DNA of 64,000 bases from Pedobacter cryoconitis (GCF_001590605.1 NZ_CP014504.1:5332001-5396000); one strand, 5' to 3'. Positions 33,963-43,511 are shown, numbered from the stretch's first letter. The notes: generated from the sequence alone by a model not told the origin. Numbers and translations: made by a program.

Positions 33963-34577
33963 GTGGAAAAAGTTGATGTTTTAGCACAGTATATGCCCCC
34001 TGAAGCAGCTCCCGTGATTGCTAAATGGATCGACTACTTTCAATGCGAATTTAAGATCTCTAAAAGCAGGGCGACCAAACTCGGTGACTACAGACACCCT
34101 TTTAAAGAACTGGGACATAAAATCTCTGTCAATAATAACCTGAACCGGTATGCCTTCCTGGTGACTACAGTGCATGAATTTGCACACCTGTTAACCTGGA
34201 ATGATCATAAAAATAAGGTCAAGCCGCACGGTGGGGAATGGAAACACAACTTTAAAAGAATGATGACGCCCTTTCTGGAGCAGCAAGTTTTCCCTGAAGA
34301 CCTGCAAAAAGCCATTAGTACCTATTTAACAAACCCTTCCGCATCCAGCTGTACCGACTTAAGCCTCTCCAGAGCCCTTAAAAAGTATGACGGTACACTT
34401 GACCACTCCCGATTAGAAGAACTCCCCCAGCATACCATATTTACTATTAAAGACGGCCGCAGATTCAAAAAAGGGGAGAAGCTTAGAAAACGTTTCAGAT
34501 GCGAATGCCTGGATAATGGCAATACTTATTTATTTAGCCCTTTAGCCGAAGTTATTGTATCTGCAACAGGTACATAA
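33963..34577 (+). CDS. SprT-like zinc metallopeptidase family protein
   Basis: A 204-aa protein with the zinc-metallopeptidase motif HEFAH (VTTVHEFAHLLTW) and a downstream HGGEWK that provides the likely third ligand, as in SprT/Spartan-type proteins. The C-terminal part has a short, incomplete zinc-ribbon-like segment (FRCECLDNGN). Eukaryotic relatives cut DNA-protein crosslinks; bacterial ones are uncharacterised, so only the fold is called. Start GTG at 33963, 18 bp after feoB. The last 52 bp overlap the end of the convergent lipoprotein gene. Confidence 0.8.
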   Translation: MEKVDVLAQYMPPEAAPVIAKWIDYFQCEFKISKSRATKLGDYRHPFKELGHKISVNNNLNRYAFLVTTVHEFAHLLTWNDHKNKVKPHGGEWKHNFKRMMTPFLEQQVFPEDLQKAISTYLTNPSASSCTDLSLSRALKKYDGTLDHSRLEELPQHTIFTIKDGRRFKKGEKLRKRFRCECLDNGNTYLFSPLAEVIVSATGT

Positions 34578-35344
34578 ATAGAAGCATTATCTTCTATTCT
34601 CCATTTAAAGTTTAATTTGTCATCTTTAAACAACGAAGGGAAATTCAATAAACTATCGATATAAGCATCTTTGGTCTTCACCAGAATACTGGATTTGTAA
34701 TTCGGCTGCTGCTTACTTTTAAGCATGATATAAAGCGCATCCGGGTAAGTGGAAATATTATCAAATACCATTTCAAATTTATCGGTGCCATTGATCGCAT
34801 CATCGATTCCCTTCACATCCGAAGCATAACTTTCTTCAGGGTACTTATTGTCAGCTGCTTGTACAGGTAAATAAGGAAGTGTACGTAAAGCCTCAGCAGA
34901 GCTTGCTGTGCGGCTATCTATTTTGAAGATCACATTGTTTCGCATATAAGTCCGGACGTCCTTAAAAACGCTCCCTTCCTCATTCATAAGCTTAATCCTT
35001 TCTTTGACCAGGATCAGGCTGTCATTCTTAAAATAATAACTTTTTACCGAATTACTGATTGTGCCATTTGAAGTATAGGTTTTATACAACATCCCATCGT
35101 TATGTGCACTGTACTTTTCTGCATATACAGAAAGATCGCCCGATAAATAGATCAGACTGTATTCTTTCTTATAATCTCTCAATGTCCGGTCAATCGAAGC
35201 AGTATAGTTTAAAATAGACTTATCAGTCATATTTGTGGTGCCTTCTTCAGGTAAACCAGCTTGTGGGTGTGTAGATTTAAAATACTTACAACCCGGAAGT
35301 GTAAACAGTAAAACTCCTAAACATAGTAGATAAATGGTCTTCAT
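34526..35344 (-). CDS. Predicted lipoprotein of unknown function
   Basis: A 272-aa protein starting at the ATG at 35344: MKTIYLLCLGVLLFTLPGC is a clear lipoprotein signal with acylated Cys19. An upstream in-frame ATG (35386) would add 14 residues ahead of the signal peptide and is disfavoured. The mature protein is polar and beta-rich (YSLIYLSGDLSVYAEKYS, SVKSYYFKNDSLILVKERIKL), with no family recognised and no catalytic motif. It lies 57 bp downstream of the E1 gene and shares 52 bp with the SprT-like gene, tail to tail. Confidence 0.7.
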   Translation of the reverse strand: MKTIYLLCLGVLLFTLPGCKYFKSTHPQAGLPEEGTTNMTDKSILNYTASIDRTLRDYKKEYSLIYLSGDLSVYAEKYSAHNDGMLYKTYTSNGTISNSVKSYYFKNDSLILVKERIKLMNEEGSVFKDVRTYMRNNVIFKIDSRTASSAEALRTLPYLPVQAADNKYPEESYASDVKGIDDAINGTDKFEMVFDNISTYPDALYIMLKSKQQPNYKSSILVKTKDAYIDSLLNFPSLFKDDKLNFKWRIEDNASIYVPVADTITSAKGLNK

Positions 35345-35401
35345 AAAGCGCTCCGGTAAGTAATGGTCTTTTGATGAGCAGGCCATTATCGTGCCAAGGC
35401 C

Positions 35402-37378
35402 TTAGTAAGCCATCAATTTCTGAACAGTTTCATGCAGGCGGCTTTTAGCCAGGAACTGATCTTCAAGCAGCTTACTCATTGGAATAGCAGTGTCCAGACT
35501 CGCGCAGCGCATTACAGGTGCATCTAAAGCCGTAAAGCAATGCTCCCCGATCCATGCAGCGATCTCGGCGCCAAAACCACTGCTGAGGGTGTCTTCATGG
35601 AGGACAATCACGCGGCCCGTAACTTTTACAGCCGTTGCAACTGTTTCCTTATCCCAAGGCTGCAGACTGCATAAATCTACCAGGTTTACTGATAATTCAG
35701 GATGGTCATAAAGATAAGACAGCGACCAGTGAACGCCTAAACCATAGGTAATGATCGTGAATTGCTGCCCCTTTTTAAGCCAGTTAGCTTTGCCGATTTC
35801 CAGCGTATAATGACCAGCAGGAACTAATCCACATAAACTTCTGTAGAGAAGTTTATGCTCAAAATAAATAACAGGATTAGGATCTTCAATTGCTGCGAGC
35901 AACAAACCCTTCGCATCATAAGGAAAAGCAGGATAAACTATTTTAAGGCCAGGAGTCTTGGTAAACCACGCCTCGTTACTTTGAGAGTGAAAAGGACCCG
36001 CACCAGTTCCTGCGCCTGTAGGCATTCTGACTACTACATCCGCTTTTTCTCCCCAGCGGTAATGCGTTTTCGCCAGGTTATTTATGATCTGATTAAATCC
36101 ACAGGTCACGAAATCTGCAAACTGCATCTCTACGACCGCTTTATAGCCATTGATGGACAGGCCAAGCCCGGCACCGACTATTGCAGACTCGCAAATAGGG
36201 GTATTACGGACTCTCGCTTTACCAAATTCTTCTGCGAAACCTGCTGTGATTTTAAATGCACCTCCATATTCAGCAATATCCTGCCCCATAATCACCAGGT
36301 TAGAATGCTGTTGCATACCAATTCTCAAACCATCACTGATTGCATCCAGATAACGGGTTTCTACAGAAGGTTCAGCAGGCGGGATTACTTGTTGTATATA
36401 AGGATAATACATATCCGTGAGTTCTGTTACTGCAGAAGGCTCGGGATCAGCATCTTTAAAAGCCTGCTCAACTTCCTGGTCCAGTTCAGTTTTAAAACCT
36501 GTTTTAATCTCTTGTAAAAGCTTATCAGTCAGAATACCCTGTTCAAACAGATAGCGCTCGAAATTCTTAACCGGATCTTTTTCAGCCCACTGCTCAAACA
36601 AGTGGGGAGGAACATATTTTGTACCTGAAGCCTCTTCATGACCTCTCATCCTGAAAGTGAGACATTCCAGTAAAACCGGTCTTGGATTGGCACGGATGTT
36701 TTTGGTAATCTCAGTAATCGTATCAAAGACCTCTAAAACGTTGTTTCCGTCAATCTGAATACCTTCAATTCCATAACCAATAGCTTTATCTACTAAATCA
36801 TTACAATTGAATTGTTCGTTAATTGGTGTAGAAAGGCCGTAACCATTGTTTTCGACCAGAAAGATGACAGGTAAATTCCAGACTGAAGCCACATTAACTG
36901 CTTCATGGAAATCACCCTCACTAGTTGCACCTTCTCCTGTAAAGACAAGGGTAGCCTGTTTTTTTTCCGCTATCAGGTCGGCCAGGGCAATTCCATCAGC
37001 CAGCGCCAGTTGAGGCCCAAGGTGAGAAATCATCCCTATAATTTTAAATTCCTGGGTGCCAAAATGAAAAGACCGGTCTCTCCCTTTGGTGAAACCAGTC
37101 ATTTTTCCCTGCCATTGCGCCATTAAATTACGCAGCGGGATATCCCTGGAAGTAAACACACCCAAGTTCCTGTGCATCGGCAAAATGTATTCTTCCGCAT
37201 TCATGGCTAAGGCAGCCCCCACTGCAATGGCTTCCTGGCCTATACCAGAAAACCATTTACCTATTTGTCCCTGCCTGAGCAGGATCAGCATTTTTTCTTC
37301 GACCATTCTGGGATAAAGCAGACGCTTATAAAGCGATAACAACGTTTCATCGTCTTTTTCTTTCCGGTCGAAATGCAT
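35402..37378 (-). CDS. Fused alpha/beta 2-oxoacid dehydrogenase E1
   Basis: A thiamine-diphosphate E1 enzyme, 658 aa, with alpha and beta parts in one chain. The alpha half (to about residue 330) has IGQEAIAVG, HRNLGVF and the ThDP motif GEGATSEGDFHEAVNVAS...ENNGYG. The beta half (from about 340) has GQDIAEYGGAFKITAGF, ESAIVGAGLGLSINGYKAVVEMQFADF and HEDTLSSGFGAEIAAWI. The fusion and motifs fit branched-chain 2-oxoacid (2-oxoisovalerate) or a related oxoacid; the exact substrate cannot be fixed. E2 and E3 are not adjacent. It lies 5 bp after the LutB-like gene in the same direction. Confidence 0.88.
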   Translation of the reverse strand: MHFDRKEKDDETLLSLYKRLLYPRMVEEKMLILLRQGQIGKWFSGIGQEAIAVGAALAMNAEEYILPMHRNLGVFTSRDIPLRNLMAQWQGKMTGFTKGRDRSFHFGTQEFKIIGMISHLGPQLALADGIALADLIAEKKQATLVFTGEGATSEGDFHEAVNVASVWNLPVIFLVENNGYGLSTPINEQFNCNDLVDKAIGYGIEGIQIDGNNVLEVFDTITEITKNIRANPRPVLLECLTFRMRGHEEASGTKYVPPHLFEQWAEKDPVKNFERYLFEQGILTDKLLQEIKTGFKTELDQEVEQAFKDADPEPSAVTELTDMYYPYIQQVIPPAEPSVETRYLDAISDGLRIGMQQHSNLVIMGQDIAEYGGAFKITAGFAEEFGKARVRNTPICESAIVGAGLGLSINGYKAVVEMQFADFVTCGFNQIINNLAKTHYRWGEKADVVVRMPTGAGTGAGPFHSQSNEAWFTKTPGLKIVYPAFPYDAKGLLLAAIEDPNPVIYFEHKLLYRSLCGLVPAGHYTLEIGKANWLKKGQQFTIITYGLGVHWSLSYLYDHPELSVNLVDLCSLQPWDKETVATAVKVTGRVIVLHEDTLSSGFGAEIAAWIGEHCFTALDAPVMRCASLDTAIPMSKLLEDQFLAKSRLHETVQKLMAY

Positions 37379-37383
37379 ATAGG

Positions 37384-38775
37384 TTAGGTTTGCGGTTTAT
37401 TTTTGGATTTTTCTTCCCACTGTTTGGCGAAAGATTTTGGTGCGACCTCTGGCATAGCACGGTACTTGCCCCACATTTTTTTGAAGATCAGCTTCATCAA
37501 AAAGTTCTTGATTTTTCCACCGAACAAGTCCATTTTTGATCTTTTGGACATCCCTGTATTCCAGATCTTCCAGCCAATATCTTCTGTTTTGGTATTTTGA
37601 TGCTGTTCTACCGCATCTCTTCTGTTCAGCAGCAACATTTTATGGATGTCAATCTTTACCGGGCAAACTTCAGAGCATTTACCACAAAGACTTGACGCAT
37701 AACTCAGGTGCTTGAATTCCTTCATCCCCTGTAAATGAGGTGTTATAATAGAGCCAATAGGGCCACTATAAGTGGTATTGTAAGTATGACCGCCAATATT
37801 CTTATAAACAGGGCAGGCATTCAGACAAGCGCCGCAACGGATACAATATAACCCCTGACGCTGATCTTTTTGCGCCAGCAGATTCGTGCGTCCGTTGTCC
37901 AGTAAAATCACATACATTTCTTCCGGGCCATCAGTTTCATTTGGCTGTCTTGGCCCGCTCAGGATTGAATTGTAAACTGTTAAATTCTGACCTGTTCCAT
38001 GGCTGGACAACAAAGGCCAGAAAAGATCAAGATCAGCCATAGAAGGAATGATTTTCTCAATCCCGACAATAGCAATGTGTATTTTAGGAAAGGTGGTACT
38101 TAAACGTGCATTTCCTTCATTTTCAGTTAGCGCAATGCTCCCTGTATCTGCAATCAGAAAATTTCCACCAGTAATCCCGATATCAGCACTCAGGTATTTC
38201 TCTCTTAAGAGCTCCCTTGCTTTTTGTGTAAGCTGTTCTGGCGTATAATCTATCGGAGTACCGAATTTTTCATGGAATAGCTTCGCAATATCCTCCTTGG
38301 TCAGGTGCATTGCAGGTGTTACAATATGATAAGGTGCCTGTCCTAACAACTGTACAATAAATTCACCCAGATCACTCTCTAAAGATGATATCCCATTCTT
38401 TTCCAGAAAGTCATTCAGGTGAATTTCTTCAGTAGTCATGGATTTCGATTTAATAACCGATTTGCCACCACTTTTATTAATTATATTTAATATTTCTTTT
38501 TGTGCTTCTTCTGCATCATTGGCCCAGATTACTTTTCCACCACGGCGTTGGAAATTGGTTTCAAATTCCGGTAAGAACTTGTCCAGGTTTTCCATTACTC
38601 TCCACTTGATGACATGCGCCTTCTTTTTTGAGTTTTCTAAATTCTCAAACTTCGTTAAACCCCTTGCAACCGCATCATTGTACTTTCCTATGTTGTGGTT
38701 GATTGTGTTACGATGATCTACATCAAATGCCTTCTCATCTGCCTTCACCAAAAACTCTTCAGCAATCTTCGTCAT
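37384..38775 (-). CDS. lutB: LutB-like iron-sulfur lactate utilization protein
   Basis: A cytosolic iron-sulfur protein of the L-lactate oxidation (LutABC) family, 463 aa. It has an N-terminal LUD domain (GITGGNFLIADTGSIALTENEGNARL) and two 4Fe-4S binding motifs, CIRCGACLNACPVYK and CGKCSEVCPVKID. The start is ATG 38775; an in-frame TTG at 38781 is less likely. A TAnnTTTG box (minus strand, 38786-38779) ends just 3 bp before this ATG, so either the mRNA has almost no leader or the box is fortuitous. lutA and lutC are not next to it. Confidence 0.88.
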   Translation of the reverse strand: MTKIAEEFLVKADEKAFDVDHRNTINHNIGKYNDAVARGLTKFENLENSKKKAHVIKWRVMENLDKFLPEFETNFQRRGGKVIWANDAEEAQKEILNIINKSGGKSVIKSKSMTTEEIHLNDFLEKNGISSLESDLGEFIVQLLGQAPYHIVTPAMHLTKEDIAKLFHEKFGTPIDYTPEQLTQKARELLREKYLSADIGITGGNFLIADTGSIALTENEGNARLSTTFPKIHIAIVGIEKIIPSMADLDLFWPLLSSHGTGQNLTVYNSILSGPRQPNETDGPEEMYVILLDNGRTNLLAQKDQRQGLYCIRCGACLNACPVYKNIGGHTYNTTYSGPIGSIITPHLQGMKEFKHLSYASSLCGKCSEVCPVKIDIHKMLLLNRRDAVEQHQNTKTEDIGWKIWNTGMSKRSKMDLFGGKIKNFLMKLIFKKMWGKYRAMPEVAPKSFAKQWEEKSKNKPQT

Positions 38776-38849
38776 GTTCAAATATAAATAAATGTTTGAG
38801 AGCCTGTTTAAAATTAGGGGCTAAAATTAACAAGCTCTTAATAAAACGA

Positions 38850-38876
38850 AAAAACCTGCAGGTTATGCAGGTTTTT
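38850..38876 (-). terminator. Intrinsic terminator of the M28 peptidase gene
   Basis: 11-bp arms (38850-38860 and 38866-38876) with a 5-nt loop. The A-run at 38849-38854 becomes a U-run on the minus-strand transcript. It lies just downstream of the peptidase stop (38881). Confidence 0.85.
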
Positions 38877-38880
38877 AAAA

Positions 38881-40515
38881 TTATTTCTTTGGTGTGCCGT
38901 CTTCATTTTTATCTACGACGGGGCGGGCAGGGCGGTTAACAAGGTTCCAGGCCGTATAATAGACTAACTGAGCACGTCGGGCCAGCAAGTCGAATTTGAT
39001 CTTGCTCACCTCATCACCCGGCTGGTGGTAATCTTCATGTACCCCATTAAAATAAAAGATAACCGGGATACCATGTTTCGCAAAATTATAGTGGTCTGAA
39101 CGGTAATAGAACTGGTTTGGATCAGTTCTGTTATTATATTTCATGTCCAGGTTCATTTTCATATACTGCTCATTCGCATTGATTCCTGCTGCATTCAGAT
39201 CAGAACTCAGCATATCAGAACCAATGATATAAATATAGTCAGGTTTGTCTTCGTGTTCTTTATCCACACGCCCGATCATATCAATATTTAAGTTGGTAAT
39301 TGTATGCTCCAATGGAAATACAGGATGTTCAGAATACCATTCAGAACCTAATAGTCCTTTTTCTTCTCCAACTACAGTCATAAACAGGATACTTCTTTTA
39401 GACCCTTTACCAGCAGCTTTAGCTTTGGTAAAAGCATCAGCAATCAGCAATACGCCCGTAGTTCCAGAACCATCATCGTCAGCTCCATTGTTTACTTTAT
39501 CAGTACCCGAAGTTGTTAAACCAATATGATCATAGTGACCAGTGATCACCAGGATTTCTTTCTTTAAAACAGGGTCAGATCCTTCCAGAAAACCCAGTAC
39601 ATTTTCGGCTCTGACCTTTACTTCTTCCTTTTTAGCACTACCCGACAAAGCAATTTTAATTACCTGTGAAGCTGGCTGGCCAGTTGAACTGATCTTTTGT
39701 TGTAAAGCTTCTACAGTTGTACCTGCTGCTTTTAACAATTCGTTTGCAGTAGCTGTATTGATGTTAATGGTAGGAAAAGTTTTCATCTTTGCCATCCTTG
39801 CGGTATTCTCTTCACTTTTCAAAGTAAGCTGTCCTGAACCTGCATTCATCAATTTTGTTTCTTCATTCAAACTATCCAGTGAAGGATCTATCTGAATTAC
39901 AGCCAATGCTTTGTGATTAGCCAGGTACTGAATTTTTTCTCTTTTCGCAGTCATTGCTTTTCTTCTTGCAGCGCGGTCGGCCGGAGCAGCTTCTGACTGC
40001 TGTGATGGGTTGCCAGAAGCAAAGATCACAATCACTTTACCTGCAACATCAATGTTCTTATAGTCATTGTAACCCTCTGTATCCAAGCCGTAACCAGCAA
40101 AGATGACTTCTTTCGTATTGAAAGTAAAACCTTCAAGAGAGACATTCGAAGCAGGAACAACAAAATCCCGGTTATATACTTTAGCCTGACCACCAATCGT
40201 AAAAACAGGTTGGTTCAGCTGATAAGTAACCATGCCTATCGGTTGAAAATAATCGCCTTGAACAGGGCCTTTTAAACCAATACTTTTGAAATAATTTTTG
40301 ATATAATCTGCTGCCATCCAGGCACCTTTTTTACCAGTTTCCCTGCCTTCATATTCATCAGATGCGAGTACAGAAAGATGTTTGTAAGCGTTAGCTTTAT
40401 TGATACTTGCGCTAAACTTTACTGCCGTTTGATTCTGAGCAGGAGTTTGATTTTGTGCACATGCACCCAAGCAAAGCAATAAAGCAATGCTCGTACTTAA
40501 AAAGTGTTTATTCAT
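38881..40515 (-). CDS. M28-family metallopeptidase, lipoprotein
   Basis: A 544-aa aminopeptidase-type enzyme in the envelope. The N-terminus MNKHFLSTSIALLLCLGAC is a lipoprotein signal. A PA-like insert lies between about residues 110 and 280. The di-zinc peptidase domain shows GHYDHIG, NNGADDDGSGT, VVGEEKGLLGS (with the catalytic Glu), NIDMIGR and HEDYHQPGDEV. These are the full M28 ligand set, so activity is likely. It is followed by a terminator and preceded by a spacer with no clear promoter. Substrate peptides are unknown. Confidence 0.9.
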   Translation of the reverse strand: MNKHFLSTSIALLLCLGACAQNQTPAQNQTAVKFSASINKANAYKHLSVLASDEYEGRETGKKGAWMAADYIKNYFKSIGLKGPVQGDYFQPIGMVTYQLNQPVFTIGGQAKVYNRDFVVPASNVSLEGFTFNTKEVIFAGYGLDTEGYNDYKNIDVAGKVIVIFASGNPSQQSEAAPADRAARRKAMTAKREKIQYLANHKALAVIQIDPSLDSLNEETKLMNAGSGQLTLKSEENTARMAKMKTFPTININTATANELLKAAGTTVEALQQKISSTGQPASQVIKIALSGSAKKEEVKVRAENVLGFLEGSDPVLKKEILVITGHYDHIGLTTSGTDKVNNGADDDGSGTTGVLLIADAFTKAKAAGKGSKRSILFMTVVGEEKGLLGSEWYSEHPVFPLEHTITNLNIDMIGRVDKEHEDKPDYIYIIGSDMLSSDLNAAGINANEQYMKMNLDMKYNNRTDPNQFYYRSDHYNFAKHGIPVIFYFNGVHEDYHQPGDEVSKIKFDLLARRAQLVYYTAWNLVNRPARPVVDKNEDGTPKK

Positions 40516-40657
40516 TATTTAGTTTTATGCTGTTTTCTTGTTTTCCAGATGAATTACCCTGGCCTTTAAAAGGTCTTAATATAGGAAATTAACTATTTCT
40601 TTTAGCGGCACACGGCCGATTTTTGAGGGAGTCACTATTATGTTACAGCGTAGTCAG

Positions 40658-40707
40658 AAAAACAACAGGCCCATAATGCCATAGCATTACGGGCCTGTTG
40701 TTTTTTT
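40658..40707 (-). terminator. Intrinsic terminator after rpiB
   Basis: A 15-bp outer stem (40658-40672 with 40691-40705) and an inner stem taatgc/gcatta (40674-40679 with 40684-40689). The A-run on the left serves as the U-run of the minus-strand transcript from rpiB; the T-run on the right could also stop plus-strand transcription. Confidence 0.88.
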
Positions 40708-40724
40708 AAGCTAAGCCCGTAAGG

Positions 40725-41159
40725 CTAGCAGGATATTTTAGCTACGCGCAAAGCATGTCTTCCGCCTTCAAATTCCTTATTCAGAAAGGTCATGACCATT
40801 TCTTTGGCCAGATCTTCTGACACGAACCTTGCAGGGATACAAATGATATTCGCATTGTTATGCTGTCTTACTAAAGAAGCAATCTCATTTTCCCAGCAAA
40901 TCGCTGCTCTGATTCCCTGGTGCTTGTTAGCTGTAATCGCAATCCCATTCGCACTACCGCAGATCAGGATTCCAAAAGCGAACTCCCCATTTTCTACAGC
41001 CGAAGCCACCGGATGTGCAAAATCAGGATAATCTGCAGATTCCGGGCTATAAGTACCGAAATCCTGCACCTGGAAATCCTTCAGAAAATCACGTAATAAC
41101 TCCTTGTAAGCGAAACCAGCATGGTCAGCACCAATAGCGATTTTTAGTTTTGTGGACAT
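40725..41159 (-). CDS. rpiB: Ribose-5-phosphate isomerase B
   Basis: It interconverts ribose-5-phosphate and ribulose-5-phosphate in the pentose phosphate pathway. The start ATG 41159 gives MSTKLKIAIGADHAGFAYKELL, 144 aa, the family length; an in-frame ATG further upstream (41219) would overlap tatC by 56 bp and lacks support. The catalytic Cys67 lies in GILICGSANGIAITANK, and HNNANIICIPAR is the second conserved block. It begins 4 bp after the tatC stop, so the two genes share a transcript. Confidence 0.93.
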   Translation of the reverse strand: MSTKLKIAIGADHAGFAYKELLRDFLKDFQVQDFGTYSPESADYPDFAHPVASAVENGEFAFGILICGSANGIAITANKHQGIRAAICWENEIASLVRQHNNANIICIPARFVSEDLAKEMVMTFLNKEFEGGRHALRVAKISC

Positions 41160-41163
41160 CTTT

Positions 41164-42054
41164 TTAAGCGTTGTTACCTTTAGTTGTACCGTAAAGTTCT
41201 TTGTTTTTTCTGCGTTCAATTTTTGCAGAAATGAATATACTCAACTCATATAAAATAAAGAGCGGGAAGGCTACGACAAGCATCGTCATCATATCCGGAG
41301 TAGGGGTAACTACAGCAGCAATGATCAGGATGATTACAACCGCATATCTCCGGCTGGCACGCATAAACGCAGGTGTCATGATCCCGAATATCGAGAGGAT
41401 ATAAATGACAACAGGTAATTCAAATATAATCCCTGTTCCGATGGTTAAAGTAGAGACAGAGGATAAATACGAATCAATCGTGAATGTATTTTCGATCATC
41501 GGGCTCACCGAGAAATTAGTCAGGAAGTTAATTGATAATGGACAGATGATGAAATAACCAAATAAAACACCTATCAGAAATAATACAGAAGCAAAGAAGA
41601 CAAATCCCCTTGCAGCCTTCCTTTCCTTTTCATGAAGGGCAGGTTTGATGAATAACCAAAGTTCAAAAAGGATATACGGGATTCCAAAAACGATACCCGT
41701 CATGATACAGGAATTAATCTGTAACGTAAACTGGCCTGCCATTTCTGTATTGATAATTTTACCCTTAATAGAGGTAATACAAAAATCAGATCCCAGCGAA
41801 GGGAAGATCTGAACCAGCTTACACATCATGCGGTAAGTCCAGAAATCAGGGCTCTTAGGGCCCATTATAATCGTGTTAAACAGGAAATCGTAAAACCAGA
41901 AGGCTAAACCAGTAAAAATTACGATCGCCAATAATGCCCTGAGCAAGTGTTTTCTTAATACATCAATATGGTCAAAGAAAGACATTTCAGACTCCAGATT
42001 CTTTCCTTTATTCTTAATGGCCCCTATAAGGTCCTGCGCTTTATTATCACTCAT
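41164..42054 (-). CDS. tatC: Twin-arginine translocase subunit TatC
   Basis: The inner-membrane receptor for twin-arginine signal peptides; it works with TatA (genes at 10283 and 10779). The 296-aa protein has six hydrophobic helices. The N-terminal EMSFFDHIDVLRKHLLRALLAIV is the conserved cytosolic start, with SFFDHIDVLRKHL matching TatC. Other conserved pieces are FIKPALHEKERKAARGFVF and GIMTPAFMRASRRYAVVIILIIAAVVTPTPDMMTMLVVAFPLFILYELSIF. It shares a transcript with rpiB, an unusual but not unknown neighbour. Confidence 0.95.
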   Translation of the reverse strand: MSDNKAQDLIGAIKNKGKNLESEMSFFDHIDVLRKHLLRALLAIVIFTGLAFWFYDFLFNTIIMGPKSPDFWTYRMMCKLVQIFPSLGSDFCITSIKGKIINTEMAGQFTLQINSCIMTGIVFGIPYILFELWLFIKPALHEKERKAARGFVFFASVLFLIGVLFGYFIICPLSINFLTNFSVSPMIENTFTIDSYLSSVSTLTIGTGIIFELPVVIYILSIFGIMTPAFMRASRRYAVVIILIIAAVVTPTPDMMTMLVVAFPLFILYELSIFISAKIERRKNKELYGTTKGNNA

Positions 42055-42074
42055 GTACGTTATTTGTAAAACAA

Positions 42075-42106
42075 AAATACCATTCTATTTTATTAGAATG
42101 GTATTT
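42075..42106 (-). terminator. Intrinsic terminator after accC
   Basis: 13-bp arms (42075-42087 and 42094-42106), 6-nt loop. A-rich sequence at 42071-42077 gives the U-rich tail on the minus-strand mRNA. It separates the lipid-synthesis operon from tatC. Confidence 0.85.
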
Positions 42107-42134
42107 ACGTTTTAAATATAATAATTAGATGTCT

Positions 42135-43475
42135 TTATTCAGAAAAAACAAATGTTTCCATGAATTTAGTCGTGAAATTTCCAGCTCTGAAGTTCGGATC
42201 TTTCATTAATTGCAAGTGGAAAGGAATCGTAGTTTTTACACCTTCAATTACAAACTCACTTAAAGCACGCTCCATTGTACTGATTGCTTCTTCACGTGTT
42301 TGTGCAACACAGATTAGTTTAGCAATCATAGAATCATAGTTAGAAGGAATCTGATAGCCTGCATAAACATGCGTATCAACCCTCACCCCATGTCCACCCG
42401 GAGAATGGAAATTAGTGATTTTTCCAGGACAAGGCCTGAAGTTATTAAACGGATCTTCCGCATTGATCCTGCATTCAATAGCATGCATGTTCGGAAGATA
42501 GTTTTTACCAGAGATAGGAACGCCGGAAGCTACCTTAATCTGTTCTTTAATTAAATCATAGTTGATTACTTCTTCCGTAACCGGATGCTCTACCTGGATA
42601 CGGGTATTCATTTCCATGAAGTAGAAGTTACGGTGTTTATCAACTAAAAATTCGATTGTTCCAGCACCTTCATAAGATACAGCTGTGGCACCTTTAATGG
42701 CAGCCTCACCCATACGTTCTCTCAATTCCGGAGTCATGAAAGGAGATGGAGCCTCTTCAACCAATTTCTGGTGACGACGCTGAATAGAACAGTCACGCTC
42801 AGATAAGTGACAAGCTTTACCATATTGATCACCAATAATCTGGATTTCAATGTGGCGTGGATCTTCGATATATTTTTCTAAATATAAACCGTCATTTCCA
42901 AAAGCAGCGCCAGATTCCTGTCTTGCACTGTCCCATGCATTTTCAAAGTCTTCATCTTTCCATACTACACGCATTCCACGGCCACCACCACCGGCAGTTG
43001 CTTTCAGGATTACAGGGTAACCGATTTCATTCGCTAAGACAATACCTTCTTTTACACTTTCCAGCAAACCCTGAGAACCAGGGATAGTCGGGACGCCAGC
43101 TTTTTTCATCGTTTCTTTAGCGGAAGCTTTATCTCCCATAGAATTGATCTGCTCAGGTGTAGCACCAATGAACTTAATTCCATAGTCTCTGCAAACAGAA
43201 GAGAATTTAGCGTTCTCAGATAAAAAGCCGTAGCCTGGATGAATCGCATCTGCATTGGTCAATTCAGCAGCTGAAATAATATTTGGGATACTTAAGTAAG
43301 AATCTTTACTCGGAGGCGGGCCAATACAAACAGCTTCATCCGCGAAACGAACATGAAGACTCTCCCTGTCGGCAGTTGAATAAACTGCAACAGTTTTAAT
43401 GCCCATTTCCTTACAGGTACGAATAATACGTAACGCAATTTCGCCCCTGTTGGCAATTAGTATTTTTTTAAACAT
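42135..43475 (-). CDS. accC: Biotin carboxylase of acetyl-CoA carboxylase
   Basis: It carboxylates the biotin on AccB using ATP and bicarbonate, the first half of malonyl-CoA synthesis. Start ATG 43475 (MFKKILIANRGEIALRI) gives 446 aa, the standard length. Motifs: KILIANRGEIA, the glycine-rich ATP loop KATAGGGGRGMR, EKYIEDPRHIEIQI, and FMEMNTRIQVEHPVTE with the catalytic residues. accB lies 37 bp upstream, completing the usual accBC pair. Confidence 0.97.
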   Translation of the reverse strand: MFKKILIANRGEIALRIIRTCKEMGIKTVAVYSTADRESLHVRFADEAVCIGPPPSKDSYLSIPNIISAAELTNADAIHPGYGFLSENAKFSSVCRDYGIKFIGATPEQINSMGDKASAKETMKKAGVPTIPGSQGLLESVKEGIVLANEIGYPVILKATAGGGGRGMRVVWKDEDFENAWDSARQESGAAFGNDGLYLEKYIEDPRHIEIQIIGDQYGKACHLSERDCSIQRRHQKLVEEAPSPFMTPELRERMGEAAIKGATAVSYEGAGTIEFLVDKHRNFYFMEMNTRIQVEHPVTEEVINYDLIKEQIKVASGVPISGKNYLPNMHAIECRINAEDPFNNFRPCPGKITNFHSPGGHGVRVDTHVYAGYQIPSNYDSMIAKLICVAQTREEAISTMERALSEFVIEGVKTTIPFHLQLMKDPNFRAGNFTTKFMETFVFSE

Positions 43476-43511
43476 ATAATTGATAAGATGATAATTTGCC
43501 AGAAGCAAATA

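Noticed and set aside
35855..36517. Plus-strand open frame of 220 codons inside the E1 gene
   Set aside because: It is antisense to well-conserved E1 beta and alpha motifs. The product is basic with many Cys/Arg, no domain is seen and no promoter precedes it.
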